DNA of 39,641 bases from WANQ01 sp964448055 (lineage in GTDB: Archaea; Thermoproteota; Thermoprotei_A; Sulfolobales; WANQ01): contig CAYUVB010000012.1 of NCBI GenBank assembly GCA_964448055.1, positions 1 to 39,641 of the forward strand, given 5' to 3'. A program made the position numbers and the translations under genes. The first letter of the stretch is position 1. Each line of letters opens with the position of its first letter. Below the pieces are notes generated by a model, which searched no databases, was not told the origin of the DNA, and worked only from the letters and a program-made list of their open reading frames with translations. Below, piece by piece: positions 1-8,381 of the stretch.

Positions 1-174
1 CTCTTTCGCCTTGTCTATTAGCTGTTGTGCAGAGACCAGACTTGATGGTGCATTGAAGCGCATACATATTACTGTCCTTGGCGATGATGGAGTAGAATAC
101 GTAACTATGTTCGTCCATGGTGGGACTAACACTATTACTAATGTTAGACCTACCAAGACAATACTCTTTATCAT
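1..174 (-). CDS. Secreted or membrane-anchored protein, N-terminal fragment (runs off left edge)
   Basis: An open leftward frame starts with ATG at 174 and continues to the window edge (58 residues seen). An in-frame stop lies just upstream at 184-186. The N-terminus has a Lys, then a hydrophobic stretch (about residues 4-19, rich in V, L and I), then a polar Ser/Thr/Pro segment. That pattern resembles a signal peptide or membrane anchor. A weak purine stretch (AGGAT) lies about 7 bases before the ATG. The opposite strand is also open in an overlapping frame (11-217), but that product has no recognisable organisation. The family cannot be named from so short a piece; an extracytoplasmic binding protein is one possibility. 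Confidence 0.45.
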   Translation of the reverse strand, partial: MIKSIVLVGLTLVIVLVPPWTNIVTYSTPSSPRTVICMRFNAPSSLVSAQQLIDKAKE

Positions 175-501
175 CAATAGATCCTATTTAGTTCTTATTT
201 TCGATCAACACTTATAATCTCTAGATTATGACGCATCAGTGTTGTTGAACGAAGGGTTTTATATGGATCTCTTATTATCGGTCAGACTGTACAATACCTA
301 GTACATGTACTAGCACTGGTTCTATAGATATAGCCTTTAGTCTTATCATTTATAGTGTTGGTTTAGGGATTATGGTAGCCTCAATGTGGCGGAATAGATC
401 TGATTGTGTCTGGCTATGGGGGTAATAACTATTCCTTTAGTTTATGGTGCTATAGAATTATAATGGTATGGTTCTTAGGAATTTTAGTAAGGAGAGACGT
501 A
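175..501. other. Non-coding stretch without a recognised gene
   Basis: These 327 bases separate the divergent left-edge gene from the ATPase that starts at 502. I see no convincing coding frame, tRNA or repeat. The frame of the downstream ATPase is open back to a GTG at 406, but that extension is hydrophobic and low in quality and lacks a ribosome binding site. The segment probably holds the promoters of both flanking genes. Confidence 0.4.
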
Positions 502-1620
502 ATGAGTATCTTCGTTGACCACGACTATAAGACTAGCTTGGGAACGGGGTTCTACGATAGGGTCGAGGAGCTGGGGAAACTAGATGAGTTGACGCGTTCT
601 AGTAAAGTCATAGTGGTATATGGTCCTAGGAATGTGGGAAAAAGCGAGTTGGCACGCTACTGGATTCATAGGAGGAGATTAACTACGGTAAGGGTGAATG
701 CACGACTGCTCCGTGCGCGGAGTCTCTTAGAGTCTATGGGTATCGGGTATGTTGAGGTTCAAGCAGGGGACTCAATTAGAGCATTGACCCAAGAGGCATT
801 AGCACACCTAGGGGTAGGAGCTGGGGTCATGGATCTAGTTCTAGGTATTGCATTAAAAGTTGCTAAAGCCGTTAAGGGGGGTAGGCTTCTCATTTTTATA
901 GATGAGTTCCACGAACTTCCGAAATACAAGAGTGAACACCCTCGTAGCAAGTATGAGGTTGCACTCGAGGATCTAAGGAGTCTTGCTGCACTCATATTGA
1001 AGGATAGTGTCTTTGAGAACGTTAATCTCCTCTTAACAGTTAGCGAGGGTTTTATTGCAACGGACTTTGCACGCTCAGAGCTGGAGGGTTATTCTGTGGA
1101 TTGGATGCTAGTAAAACATATCGACGAGATACATTTTAGAACTCTTTATAGGGAGTATAGTGAAAGACGAGGATGCAGTCTTGGCGAGGACGAGATACTG
1201 GGACTTGTTGGTGGTTCGCCTGGTCATTTAGCTGAACTCTGTCCCTTAGATAAGAATGGGCTAAAACGTAGACTCCGAGCATGGATACAAGAGGTTGAGA
1301 CAGCGTTGAGTCGGGCTAGGAATATCTTGGGTCAAGAGATGCGTAGAGAAGTTGACCCCTTAGAGGTTATTACTATTGCTTCCAAGCTCATGGAGAAACC
1401 CATGAAACCTCTTGAAGACCCTATAGCTTACAATGTAGGTCAAATTCTTACTACATACAATATCGTGTACCCTGAGTGGAGCGAGGAAGGAATACACTAT
1501 AGGCCCCAGTATCCAGTGTATAAAGTAATACTTGATATAGCATTAGAAAAGAATGTAAGCTCATTACTTGAGCTCAATGCATACGAAGTATATGAGAGGG
1601 CATTAAGACTAACCGAGTAG
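502..1620 (+). CDS. Archaeal ATPase_2-type P-loop ATPase
   Basis: A 372-residue AAA-like ATPase of the archaeal ATPase_2 group. It opens with a short segment ending in a Walker A motif (VYGPRNVGKSELA, about residues 34-46), followed by a Walker B motif (LLIFIDEFHEL). The C-terminal third has a helical or winged-helix character and no recognised catalytic domain. The ATG at 502 was chosen because GGAGAG lies at 491-496; an in-frame GTG at 406 would add 32 poorly conserved-looking residues. Members of this group are abundant in hyperthermophilic archaea, and most have no assigned function. It stands alone, with the Tfx gene converging on it. The family call is firm; no role can be assigned. Confidence 0.8.
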   Translation: MSIFVDHDYKTSLGTGFYDRVEELGKLDELTRSSKVIVVYGPRNVGKSELARYWIHRRRLTTVRVNARLLRARSLLESMGIGYVEVQAGDSIRALTQEALAHLGVGAGVMDLVLGIALKVAKAVKGGRLLIFIDEFHELPKYKSEHPRSKYEVALEDLRSLAALILKDSVFENVNLLLTVSEGFIATDFARSELEGYSVDWMLVKHIDEIHFRTLYREYSERRGCSLGEDEILGLVGGSPGHLAELCPLDKNGLKRRLRAWIQEVETALSRARNILGQEMRREVDPLEVITIASKLMEKPMKPLEDPIAYNVGQILTTYNIVYPEWSEEGIHYRPQYPVYKVILDIALEKNVSSLLELNAYEVYERALRLTE

Positions 1621-1687
1621 TGATTACACGTAGACATAGATTACACGTTATGCATCGTATACTTATAGCAATAGCTTATCACTTTAA

Positions 1688-2143
1688 TTATAGTTCTTGT
1701 ATTTGGTTATATAGTTGTTCTATGTCTTTATACGAATACACGTCTATTTCTCCGTTTTGATCTATTATTATCATTACTGGTTCCTTTATCTTATTCTCTG
1801 CTATACACTTCCTTGCCCTAAAACGTATCAGCTTAAATATGAGTGTAAAGTCTCCTTTGACCTTTAGTTTCTTTTTATCTGCTTCATCCATTATTATTCT
1901 TGGTATTTCTACTAGTTTTGTACCCTCGTCTATCCTTATTTTTAGTGGAGCCGTTGCCAGCTTGTATGCTATTAGTGTTTGCTTAGCTGTTTCGATGTTT
2001 TCTAATGCTCTTCTCTCAGTTAATGCTATGTTTTGATGAGATACACCTAAGATAAATGCTACTTCCCTTAAACTTAACCCCTTGGATCTAAGCTTTAGTA
2101 CCTTTATTTGATGCTCTGTAAGTAAACCATACTTCCTGGGCAT
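1688..2143 (-). CDS. Tfx-family DNA-binding transcriptional regulator
   Basis: A 151-residue protein with an N-terminal helix-turn-helix (residues about 6-55; LTEHQIKVLKLRSKGLSLRE and then VAFILGVSHQNIAL) and a C-terminal alpha/beta domain, as in the archaeal Tfx family. In Methanothermobacter, Tfx binds the promoter of the molybdenum formylmethanofuran dehydrogenase operon. GGAGG lies about 10 bases before the ATG. The gene is divergent from an ABC importer. The 81-base spacer holds a perfect AAGTAT/ATACTT inverted repeat that overlaps the likely TATA element, so control of the importer and of itself is a reasonable inference. The family call is good; the ligand is unknown. Confidence 0.82.
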   Translation of the reverse strand: MPRKYGLLTEHQIKVLKLRSKGLSLREVAFILGVSHQNIALTERRALENIETAKQTLIAYKLATAPLKIRIDEGTKLVEIPRIIMDEADKKKLKVKGDFTLIFKLIRFRARKCIAENKIKEPVMIIIDQNGEIDVYSYKDIEQLYNQIQEL

Positions 2144-2181
2144 CCTTTAATCCTCCTGTCCAACATATTTATTTGACAAAC

Positions 2182-2196
2182 AAGTATAAAATACTT
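2182..2196. promoter_or_regulatory. Inverted repeat over a TATA-like element, probable operator
   Basis: The perfect inverted repeat AAGTAT-AAA-ATACTT lies between the divergent Tfx gene and the ABC importer. The TATAAAATA core could be the TATA box for the importer, whose GTG start lies about 35 bases downstream. A symmetric site over a TATA box is a typical place for an archaeal repressor to act. Binding by the adjacent Tfx protein is inferred from position only. Confidence 0.5.
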
Positions 2197-2224
2197 TTAT
2201 CCCCCTTCACTATGTCCAATATCT

Positions 2225-3190
2225 GTGGTAGACTTGAGACGTAGTTTAGTCTACGGTTTAATTGGTGCTGTATTAATTCTTGCTGTCTTATCTACTGTAT
2301 GGTATGGGTATGTAAATGCTAGTGGTAGCAGTATAGTAGTTAGATTTGCTGTAGAATTGAATGATCATTCATCTGCGTTTTGGGTAGCGCTTGATAAAGG
2401 CTGGTTCGAAGAAGAGGGTGTTCATTTGGATTACAAGGTTTTCTCTACTGGTTTAGAACTTGCCGTAGCACTAACTAAGGGAGATGTTGATGTTGCTTTG
2501 GCATGTGTAGGACCATTACTATTAGCGAAAAATCGTGGTGTACCGTTAAAGCTCGTAGCTATGATGCATAATCATGGCTACGCTATAGTTGTAAATCCCG
2601 ATAAAGTCAGGGATGTAAGTGATCTTAATGGTAAAAGTGTGTCTGCATCAGGCCCAGGTTCTCCTACATGGGTGTTACTAATGCTTGTTAAGGATAAATA
2701 CAACTTGACTATGAATATCCATCGTATGCCCCCATTCATGGCTACTACTGCATTACTTACGGGCAAAATCGATGCTGCAAGTATACCAGAACACTATGCT
2801 ACATTAGCCGAATCTATGGGAGCAAAGGTACTATTACGAAGCCAAGATATATGGCCTACAATGCCTGGTAGTGGTGTAGCTACTACAGAAGACTTTCTTA
2901 GAAATCATCGTGACCTAGTAGTCAAAATAGTAAAGGTTCTAGCAAGAGCAATAGACTACATTAAAGAACACCCTGACGAAGCAGCCAAGATTGTTGCTAA
3001 ACACCTTGCTAGTGATGTAGGTGTTTTGAAAAAATCTATGTCTAACCTAGAATATACTATTAAGATAAACGTAGATGAAATACAACGCTACATAAACTAC
3101 CTAGTAGAATACAATATCTTAGAGAAGAACATGAGTGCCTTAGACTTCGTTGATACAAGTATACTAAGGGAGCTTGGATTTGAAGATTAA
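2225..3190 (+). CDS. ABC transporter substrate-binding protein (NMT1/SsuA-like)
   Basis: A 321-residue extracytoplasmic solute-binding protein. An N-terminal membrane helix (about residues 9-29) serves as signal or anchor; there is no lipobox Cys. The mature part follows the NMT1/SsuA/TauA pattern: WVALDKGWFEEEGV, alternating G-DVDVA, and GKSVSASGPGSPTW. That family binds sulfonates, nitrate, thiamine precursors and similar ligands. The start is GTG, 35 bases after a TATA-like element and without a strong ribosome binding site, so the mRNA may have a very short leader. The stop overlaps the permease start. The TOBE-like tail on the ATPase and the DUF364 neighbour hint at an oxyanion or metal-related ligand, but the sequence does not settle it. 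Confidence 0.85.
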   Translation: MVDLRRSLVYGLIGAVLILAVLSTVWYGYVNASGSSIVVRFAVELNDHSSAFWVALDKGWFEEEGVHLDYKVFSTGLELAVALTKGDVDVALACVGPLLLAKNRGVPLKLVAMMHNHGYAIVVNPDKVRDVSDLNGKSVSASGPGSPTWVLLMLVKDKYNLTMNIHRMPPFMATTALLTGKIDAASIPEHYATLAESMGAKVLLRSQDIWPTMPGSGVATTEDFLRNHRDLVVKIVKVLARAIDYIKEHPDEAAKIVAKHLASDVGVLKKSMSNLEYTIKINVDEIQRYINYLVEYNILEKNMSALDFVDTSILRELGFED

Positions 3191-3950
3191 CTTTATCCTA
3201 AGAAGCTTAGTAATCATAGCTCTAGTAACCTCTATTTGGTATGCTATTTTCTATATTCATCCTTCGCCCTTACTCCCTCCCCCTCATGATGTAGCTTACG
3301 CTCTAGTAGACTTAGTATTACATTACAATCTTCTTGGTCAATTAGTTTTATCCCTTTACCGTGTACTATTAGGTTTCTCTATAGGTATAGTATTGGGCTT
3401 AGGTATAGGCTTGGTAGTACTTCTATCGAGGATTGTTAGGGATATAGTCTATCCTATTATTGCTTTTATAGCAGTTACACCTTCGTTTGCATTTGTACCT
3501 TTGCTAATGTTATGGATCGGATTAAATGATCTCTTACCGATAACAGTTGTTGCGATATGTACAGGATTTCCATTAGCATATACGCTCATTAGTGGTTCGA
3601 AGAATATAGATCCAAATATAATAGATGTAGCTTTAACTCTTGGAGCTAGTAGAAGAACCCTTGTGTTTAAGATAATTCTACCATTAACATTAACTCATAT
3701 AGCTTCTATGCTGAAATTAGAAGCAGGTCATAGCTGGAGATTGGTATTTGTAACTGAGTACCTAGCAATTAGCAGTGGTTTAGGGTATCTTATGATGAGG
3801 GCTTATTCGACAATAAGAGTTGATGAAATAATAGCGTTAATAATAGTTTTAGGAGTACTAACGTTAGCTCTACAATACTTGGTAGAAAAAATTGAAACAA
3901 AAATAACCTCTAAGTGGGGGTATATTAAAACTACATACACCATACGGTAA
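3180..3950 (+). CDS. ABC transporter permease (SsuC-like)
   Basis: A 256-residue inner-membrane permease of the binding-protein-dependent type, with about six hydrophobic helices. The coupling loop carries the family motif: DVALTLGASRRTLVFKIILP, about 40 residues before a conserved GHSWR. Two TTG codons, at 3174 and 3180, are possible starts. The second is preferred because GGGAG at about 3168-3172 is then well spaced. Either start overlaps the 3' end of the binding-protein gene, which implies translational coupling. The ATPase gene follows 15 bases after the stop, so the three form one importer operon. Confidence 0.87.
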   Translation: MKINFILRSLVIIALVTSIWYAIFYIHPSPLLPPPHDVAYALVDLVLHYNLLGQLVLSLYRVLLGFSIGIVLGLGIGLVVLLSRIVRDIVYPIIAFIAVTPSFAFVPLLMLWIGLNDLLPITVVAICTGFPLAYTLISGSKNIDPNIIDVALTLGASRRTLVFKIILPLTLTHIASMLKLEAGHSWRLVFVTEYLAISSGLGYLMMRAYSTIRVDEIIALIIVLGVLTLALQYLVEKIETKITSKWGYIKTTYTIR

Positions 3951-3965
3951 GAGGTTGAAGAATAA

Positions 3966-4994
3966 TTGACTACAATAGAGTTAGTAAAGGTATCAAATTA
4001 TATACTTAGGGACATAACGTTACGTATTCAATCGGGTACTATACACGTAGTGATAGGTCCTAATGGTGCAGGTAAGACGACGTTATTGAAGGTAATCGCA
4101 GGTCTCACATGGTATAAGGGGAACGTGTACTTCAATGGTAAACCTGTAGATAGAGAACCACCATGGAAGCGTGGGATAGGGTATGTACCACAAACAAACG
4201 CCTTGTTTCCACACATGACTGTACTAGAAAATGTGCTATTCGGGTTAAGGAATAAGGGCTTGAGTTCTAGCGAAGCAATAGCTTTAGCAAGACATTATCT
4301 AAAACTACTTGGTATATATGAATTAAAGGATAGATACCCATTAACACTAAGTGGTGGTGAGCAAAGGAAAGTTGCACTAGCAAGAGCACTCGTAATAAGA
4401 CCTCAGATACTACTCTTAGATGAACCATTTACCGGAATACATTACGATTATAGGGTGCATTTAGTAGAGATTATAAAGAGGATTAGTAGGGAGGAAAAAC
4501 CTACAATAATAATAGTTACGCATGACCTCGATGAGGCAATAGAACTCGGAGTAAATTATACGATACTAATGAGTGGAAGACAAGTATATACAGGAGATCT
4601 CAGAGGATTACTTAAAACAATAAACAAACACCTACATTACATAAATGTCTATGAATGCATTATTGAAGAAGTTTTAAGCGAATCTGGTTTAGCTAAAATT
4701 AACTGTAATGGAATAACGCTTATGACACCTTTGGAACAAGTAGTTGAGGATAAGGTTATAGCTACTATACCAGCAGATAAGGTAATACTATATCAAGCTG
4801 AGAAATGCTATCCTAGAACTAATTGTCTTAGAGGAAGAGTGGTAGAAGTAAAACCTTGGGGTAATAATTTAAGGCTAGTAAAGGTGGATGTAGGAGGTAT
4901 AAGTGTTAACGTACTAACGGATACAGAGTTAGTATTCAATGAAGTTACAGTTAAACTACCAATAAAAGATCTTAAAGTGTATTCAATCCGGTAA
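3966..4994 (+). CDS. ABC transporter ATP-binding protein with TOBE-like C-terminal domain
   Basis: A 342-residue ATPase with all nucleotide-binding motifs: Walker A GPNGAGKTTLL (about residues 33-43), Q-loop YVPQTNALFPHMT, signature LSGGEQRKVALARA, Walker B ILLLDEPFTG and H-loop VTHD. After about residue 230 there is an extra 110-residue region. It ends in a segment (LRGRVVEVKPWGNNLRLVKV onward) resembling the TOBE/Mop-type small-ligand domain found on molybdate, tungstate and sugar importer ATPases. The TTG start is supported by GAGGTTG eight bases upstream. It is the last gene of the importer operon. A TOBE-like tail is unusual for an NMT1-type system. Confidence 0.9.
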   Translation: MTTIELVKVSNYILRDITLRIQSGTIHVVIGPNGAGKTTLLKVIAGLTWYKGNVYFNGKPVDREPPWKRGIGYVPQTNALFPHMTVLENVLFGLRNKGLSSSEAIALARHYLKLLGIYELKDRYPLTLSGGEQRKVALARALVIRPQILLLDEPFTGIHYDYRVHLVEIIKRISREEKPTIIIVTHDLDEAIELGVNYTILMSGRQVYTGDLRGLLKTINKHLHYINVYECIIEEVLSESGLAKINCNGITLMTPLEQVVEDKVIATIPADKVILYQAEKCYPRTNCLRGRVVEVKPWGNNLRLVKVDVGGISVNVLTDTELVFNEVTVKLPIKDLKVYSIR

Positions 4995-5003
4995 TAAACT
5001 CCA

Positions 5004-5795
5004 TTATTTCGCGTATGGACAATATTGCTGTATGTCAACTATCCCTTTACTTCTTAGCAGATATACCGCTGCTGTTGCTGATATACCATATACTATAACT
5101 TTCTTTCCAAGTATTCTTGCTTGATCAATTATTTCCCATGCTGTATTGTTTACTATAGAGCTTGCAGTAACTAGTATAACATCTACTTGAGCTATGAGAT
5201 ACTTATTTAGTACCCCATCGACTATTAGTCTACCATGTCTCTTCTGCCATATTAATTGATCTGCAAGATCCGTTACTATGAGGTTATCGTGGAAGAATGG
5301 GGCAAGAGCCTCTATGTGTCCAGGTTGATAACCTATATGTAGTACTTTTACTGTTTGACCATAATCAGACAACAATTTCCTAGATAGTAGGTAGCCACAT
5401 AGCTTTGGTTCTTCTCCTGTGCAATGCTCTGTTTTATCTATTAGTCCTAGGTACTTTAGAACAGCATTCATGGTTGCATGGAATATGCTATTATTTTGTA
5501 TATGTCCTAAGTCTAGTTCCAGTATACTCTTAAGCCTTCCCCTATAGCTTCGTGGTGCAATAGTAAATACTTGTCCGATCTCACCACGATACCTACATGT
5601 TAGTAATATCTCCTTTCCTCGCAGTAGAGCGTACTCGTCTTTAGGAAGCCTTAGCTCAGCTCCAGTTTTATACCAACATACTATTTCTTCATCTAAGTCT
5701 ACATTGTATTCCTTTAGGACAAGTTCAAACAAATTTCTAAGTAGTCCGTTATAGAGTAATCCAATGGATTTAACCATTTCACCCATCCTCATCAT
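5004..5795 (-). CDS. DUF364/DUF4213-like protein (putative metal-chelation family)
   Basis: A 263-residue soluble protein whose architecture fits the DUF4213-DUF364 family. The N-terminal half has an FTIAPRSYRG segment. The C-terminal half is Rossmann-like, with VLHIGYQPGHIEALAPF, a VTDLAD strand, and an ILVTASSIVNNTAWEIID segment. The family is described as a putative heavy-metal chelation domain and often lies beside metal or oxyanion ABC importers; its activity is not established. The gene converges on the ABC operon, with only 9 bases between the two stop codons. Several ATG codons cluster at the start (the first at 5795), so the exact N-terminus is uncertain by up to about six residues. 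Confidence 0.65.
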   Translation of the reverse strand: MMRMGEMVKSIGLLYNGLLRNLFELVLKEYNVDLDEEIVCWYKTGAELRLPKDEYALLRGKEILLTCRYRGEIGQVFTIAPRSYRGRLKSILELDLGHIQNNSIFHATMNAVLKYLGLIDKTEHCTGEEPKLCGYLLSRKLLSDYGQTVKVLHIGYQPGHIEALAPFFHDNLIVTDLADQLIWQKRHGRLIVDGVLNKYLIAQVDVILVTASSIVNNTAWEIIDQARILGKKVIVYGISATAAVYLLRSKGIVDIQQYCPYAK

Positions 5796-5849
5796 CCCCG
5801 GCTATAAAAGCTTCATTGAGCTGGATTCAAAGCTGGAACGAGAAATATA

Positions 5850-5865
5850 TTTGTCTATATACAAA
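5850..5865. promoter_or_regulatory. Inverted repeat upstream of the TrmB-like gene, possible operator
   Basis: The sequence TTTGT-ctatat-ACAAA lies between the divergent DUF364 and TrmB-like genes, about 95 bases before the TrmB-like start. The symmetry is short (5-bp arms) and the context AT-rich, so chance cannot be excluded. Autoregulation by the neighbouring regulator is a possibility only. Confidence 0.3.
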
Positions 5866-5960
5866 AAGCTTGTATGTAACCTGTAATAGCGTCCTCAAAG
5901 ACCTTACATTAATGATGGAATCATATGCTTTAGTTAACTAGAGGTGTGTGGTGTACTATA

Positions 5961-7004
5961 ATGATTGATATAGGAAGGCTATTTGAGCTTCTTGAATCGA
6001 TAGGAATCCGTGGTTATGAAGCTAAGGCTTACCTAGCATTAGTTGAAATAGGGGAGGCCCCAGCACTTGTGATAGCTTCTAAAGCTGGAATACCACAGCC
6101 AAGAGTTTACGAAGTACTAGACTCATTGTTGAAAAAGGGATTAGTTGAAGTTAAGATAGGTAGACCTAGGACATACCGTGCACTACCACCAAATATTGCT
6201 TTAAGCTTCTATGCTAGGAAATACGTAGATAATATCCATTCTAGAGCTATGAGGCTTATAACCGAATTATCAAAACTATACTCATCAAGTATACGTGAAC
6301 ATGAGCCACTCATATGGATAAACTATAGCTTTGATTCAGGGCTAGAGAGGGCAAAGAGGCTTATAGCAAATATGAAGTATGATGGCTTCTTATCAATTAA
6401 CAGTCACGTATTAGATAGGTTACAAGCAACCATATCTGAAAAACTTAAAAATAATACGCGATCCGTTTTAGCAATAACCGTTATAGGAAAGGAAACGAAG
6501 GAGAAAGCATTAGAACGCATTAAGGCATTGAGTCGTGTGGAATTAAGGAGATTACCAACAGGTGTAGTTCAAATGCTTGAAACAGATTTATCAGATGTTA
6601 TGGTTTTCGGCGAAAACTATACCATGCACTCACGTGAACGGGAGCTCATCTTAATAATAAATGAAGTATACTACTTTGGATACTGGAGATTGGCTGAACC
6701 AGTAAAATCCATACAAGTTAACCGTGGAGACAAGTTCATAACAGCTCATCACTGGCTGGCAATGGATCTAGCGTTAAGAGCATTAAAAGAAGGCTTCAAT
6801 ATTAAAACAAGAGTAAGAGGATATCAGGTAGGCTCACGGAGACCAGTTGTAATAGAAGGGTATATTAAGAAGGTAGTAAAGGTGCCAGAAGACCATGTAC
6901 GTACTATAATAGTTGAAACCCCTTCAAGAGAAGTAAAGGTTAGAGGTCTTGGAGCATCATTAGAAGATGTAGAAGCAAGACTAATAGAACTACAGATAGA
7001 GTAA
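5961..7004 (+). CDS. TrmB-family transcriptional regulator
   Basis: A 347-residue regulator. Its N-terminal winged helix (residues about 10-75; LESIGIRGYEAKAYLALVEI, then RVYEVLDSLLKKGLVEVKIG, then PRTYRALPP) is the TrmB signature. The rest matches the size and pattern of the C-terminal effector-binding domain, which binds sugars in Thermococcales TrmB. The ATG at 5961 is preferred to a GTG at 5946 because a GGTG sits six bases before it. Characterised TrmB proteins repress or activate sugar importers and glycolytic or gluconeogenic genes. The GalT-family gene downstream fits a role in sugar metabolism, but its promoter appears separate. Confidence 0.88.
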   Translation: MIDIGRLFELLESIGIRGYEAKAYLALVEIGEAPALVIASKAGIPQPRVYEVLDSLLKKGLVEVKIGRPRTYRALPPNIALSFYARKYVDNIHSRAMRLITELSKLYSSSIREHEPLIWINYSFDSGLERAKRLIANMKYDGFLSINSHVLDRLQATISEKLKNNTRSVLAITVIGKETKEKALERIKALSRVELRRLPTGVVQMLETDLSDVMVFGENYTMHSRERELILIINEVYYFGYWRLAEPVKSIQVNRGDKFITAHHWLAMDLALRALKEGFNIKTRVRGYQVGSRRPVVIEGYIKKVVKVPEDHVRTIIVETPSREVKVRGLGASLEDVEARLIELQIE

Positions 7005-7175
7005 TAGTTAAGTTTAAACCATAACATCTTAATCCAGTATAAGAATTTCAATCATATTCTTGAATCAATAGAACCCTTAAGCCATATAATTGGTCTAGGA
7101 TTTTGAGCTTAAAGAGTTACGACAACAACATAAATTTACTGCTTATGAGTGAATACAAGTAGACATGTCGCCTGA

Positions 7176-8216
7176 ATGAGATATGAGTTACAGGTGCATA
7201 TGGGTTTGAGTTCAAGGAAGTTGGAAATACGTATTTCACCTTTTGATCCATCAAGAATTTCAATCATAGCTACTGGTAGAAGATACAGACCTAAACACTA
7301 TGCTTCAATAACTGAAAATAGAGTTTACCCTAAAACATGTCCCTTTTGCCCAGGAATGGAACATACCACACCCCCAGCTATCCTTGTACTCACTAATGGT
7401 CTAGAATTTAAACGTGATAAAGGAGATATGAGGGTTAAAGACTGGCTTGTAAGGATATTTCCTAACAAGTATCCAGCGCTCATGAGAGAGGATAAACCTA
7501 TAAGCGGAATAAGTACTTACGGATACCATGAGATAATAGTTGAAACACCTATACATAATGAAAATATTTACCTAAAATACCCATCGTATACCTACTATAC
7601 GCTACTAGCATTAAGGAGAAGAATGAATGAAATAATGGAAGACCCCTATATTAAGAGTATAGTGGTAATAAAGAATCGTGGACCAAAAGCTGGTGCAAGT
7701 ATAGTTCACCCACATCTACAGCTATTTGCAAACACGTTTATCCAACCAGTAATAGAGAGTGAATTAAAAGGATTCCAGCAATACTTGTCCAGGTATAAGG
7801 AGTGTCCTCTATGTGAATTAGTTGAAAACATATATGAAGAAAGACTTGTATTAAACTCAAAGTACTTCATAGTATACACTAGGTATGCTCCTAAGCAATC
7901 CTACGAATTACTAGTAATCCCGAAGATTCATAGAGCATATTTTACTAAGGTAAGTGATGAGGAACTACATGACCTAGCACATGTTCTATCCAAGCTGATA
8001 CGAGGATTAAATATCGTCTTAGGAGACATAGACTATAATTACTGGATACATACAGCACCTAAAGGTACGGACGAACATCTATATCATTGGCATCTAGAGA
8101 TACAGCCACTAGTTGAAACATGGGGAGGATATGAGAAAAGCAGTGGAGTGCACATAGTAACTGTTAGCCCAGAGGAAGCAGCAAAAGAGTTGAGAGAAGC
8201 TATTAAGACTTTGTAA
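7176..8216 (+). CDS. galT: Galactose-1-phosphate uridylyltransferase family protein
   Basis: A 346-residue HIT-superfamily nucleotidyltransferase. It has a Zn-type Cys pair (C55-P-F-C58), the active-site segment GASIVHPHLQ with the nucleophile-equivalent His at residue 180, a second CPLC pair (210-213), and HWHLEIQP near the C-terminus. The enzyme class exchanges hexose-1-phosphate with UDP-glucose. The active site reads HPHLQ where bacterial GalT has HPHGQ, so the donor or acceptor may differ (ADP-sugar or mannose-1-phosphate variants exist in archaea). The ATG at 7176 lacks a clear ribosome binding site. An ATG at 7200, directly after AGGTG, is an alternative that leaves the catalytic domain intact. 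Confidence 0.8.
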   Translation: MRYELQVHMGLSSRKLEIRISPFDPSRISIIATGRRYRPKHYASITENRVYPKTCPFCPGMEHTTPPAILVLTNGLEFKRDKGDMRVKDWLVRIFPNKYPALMREDKPISGISTYGYHEIIVETPIHNENIYLKYPSYTYYTLLALRRRMNEIMEDPYIKSIVVIKNRGPKAGASIVHPHLQLFANTFIQPVIESELKGFQQYLSRYKECPLCELVENIYEERLVLNSKYFIVYTRYAPKQSYELLVIPKIHRAYFTKVSDEELHDLAHVLSKLIRGLNIVLGDIDYNYWIHTAPKGTDEHLYHWHLEIQPLVETWGGYEKSSGVHIVTVSPEEAAKELREAIKTL

Positions 8217-8381
8217 ACCCAAGAACTCTAGATAATATGGTTATTAAGGTCAAAACTACAAGAGTACTGCTATTCGAACTGAATTCTAATAATAGAATTA
8301 TCTTCAATCCTAATAAATATATGCATTTGATCTTGCATTCGAGGGGGATATTGTTTTAGTCCATCAATAGCTAAACTATGT

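Noticed and set aside
11..217. Rightward 68-residue open frame at the left edge
   Set aside because: It overlaps the better-organised leftward frame with a signal-peptide-like N-terminus, has no ribosome binding site and no recognisable domain. It stays possible, because the frame is open from base 2, but is less likely.
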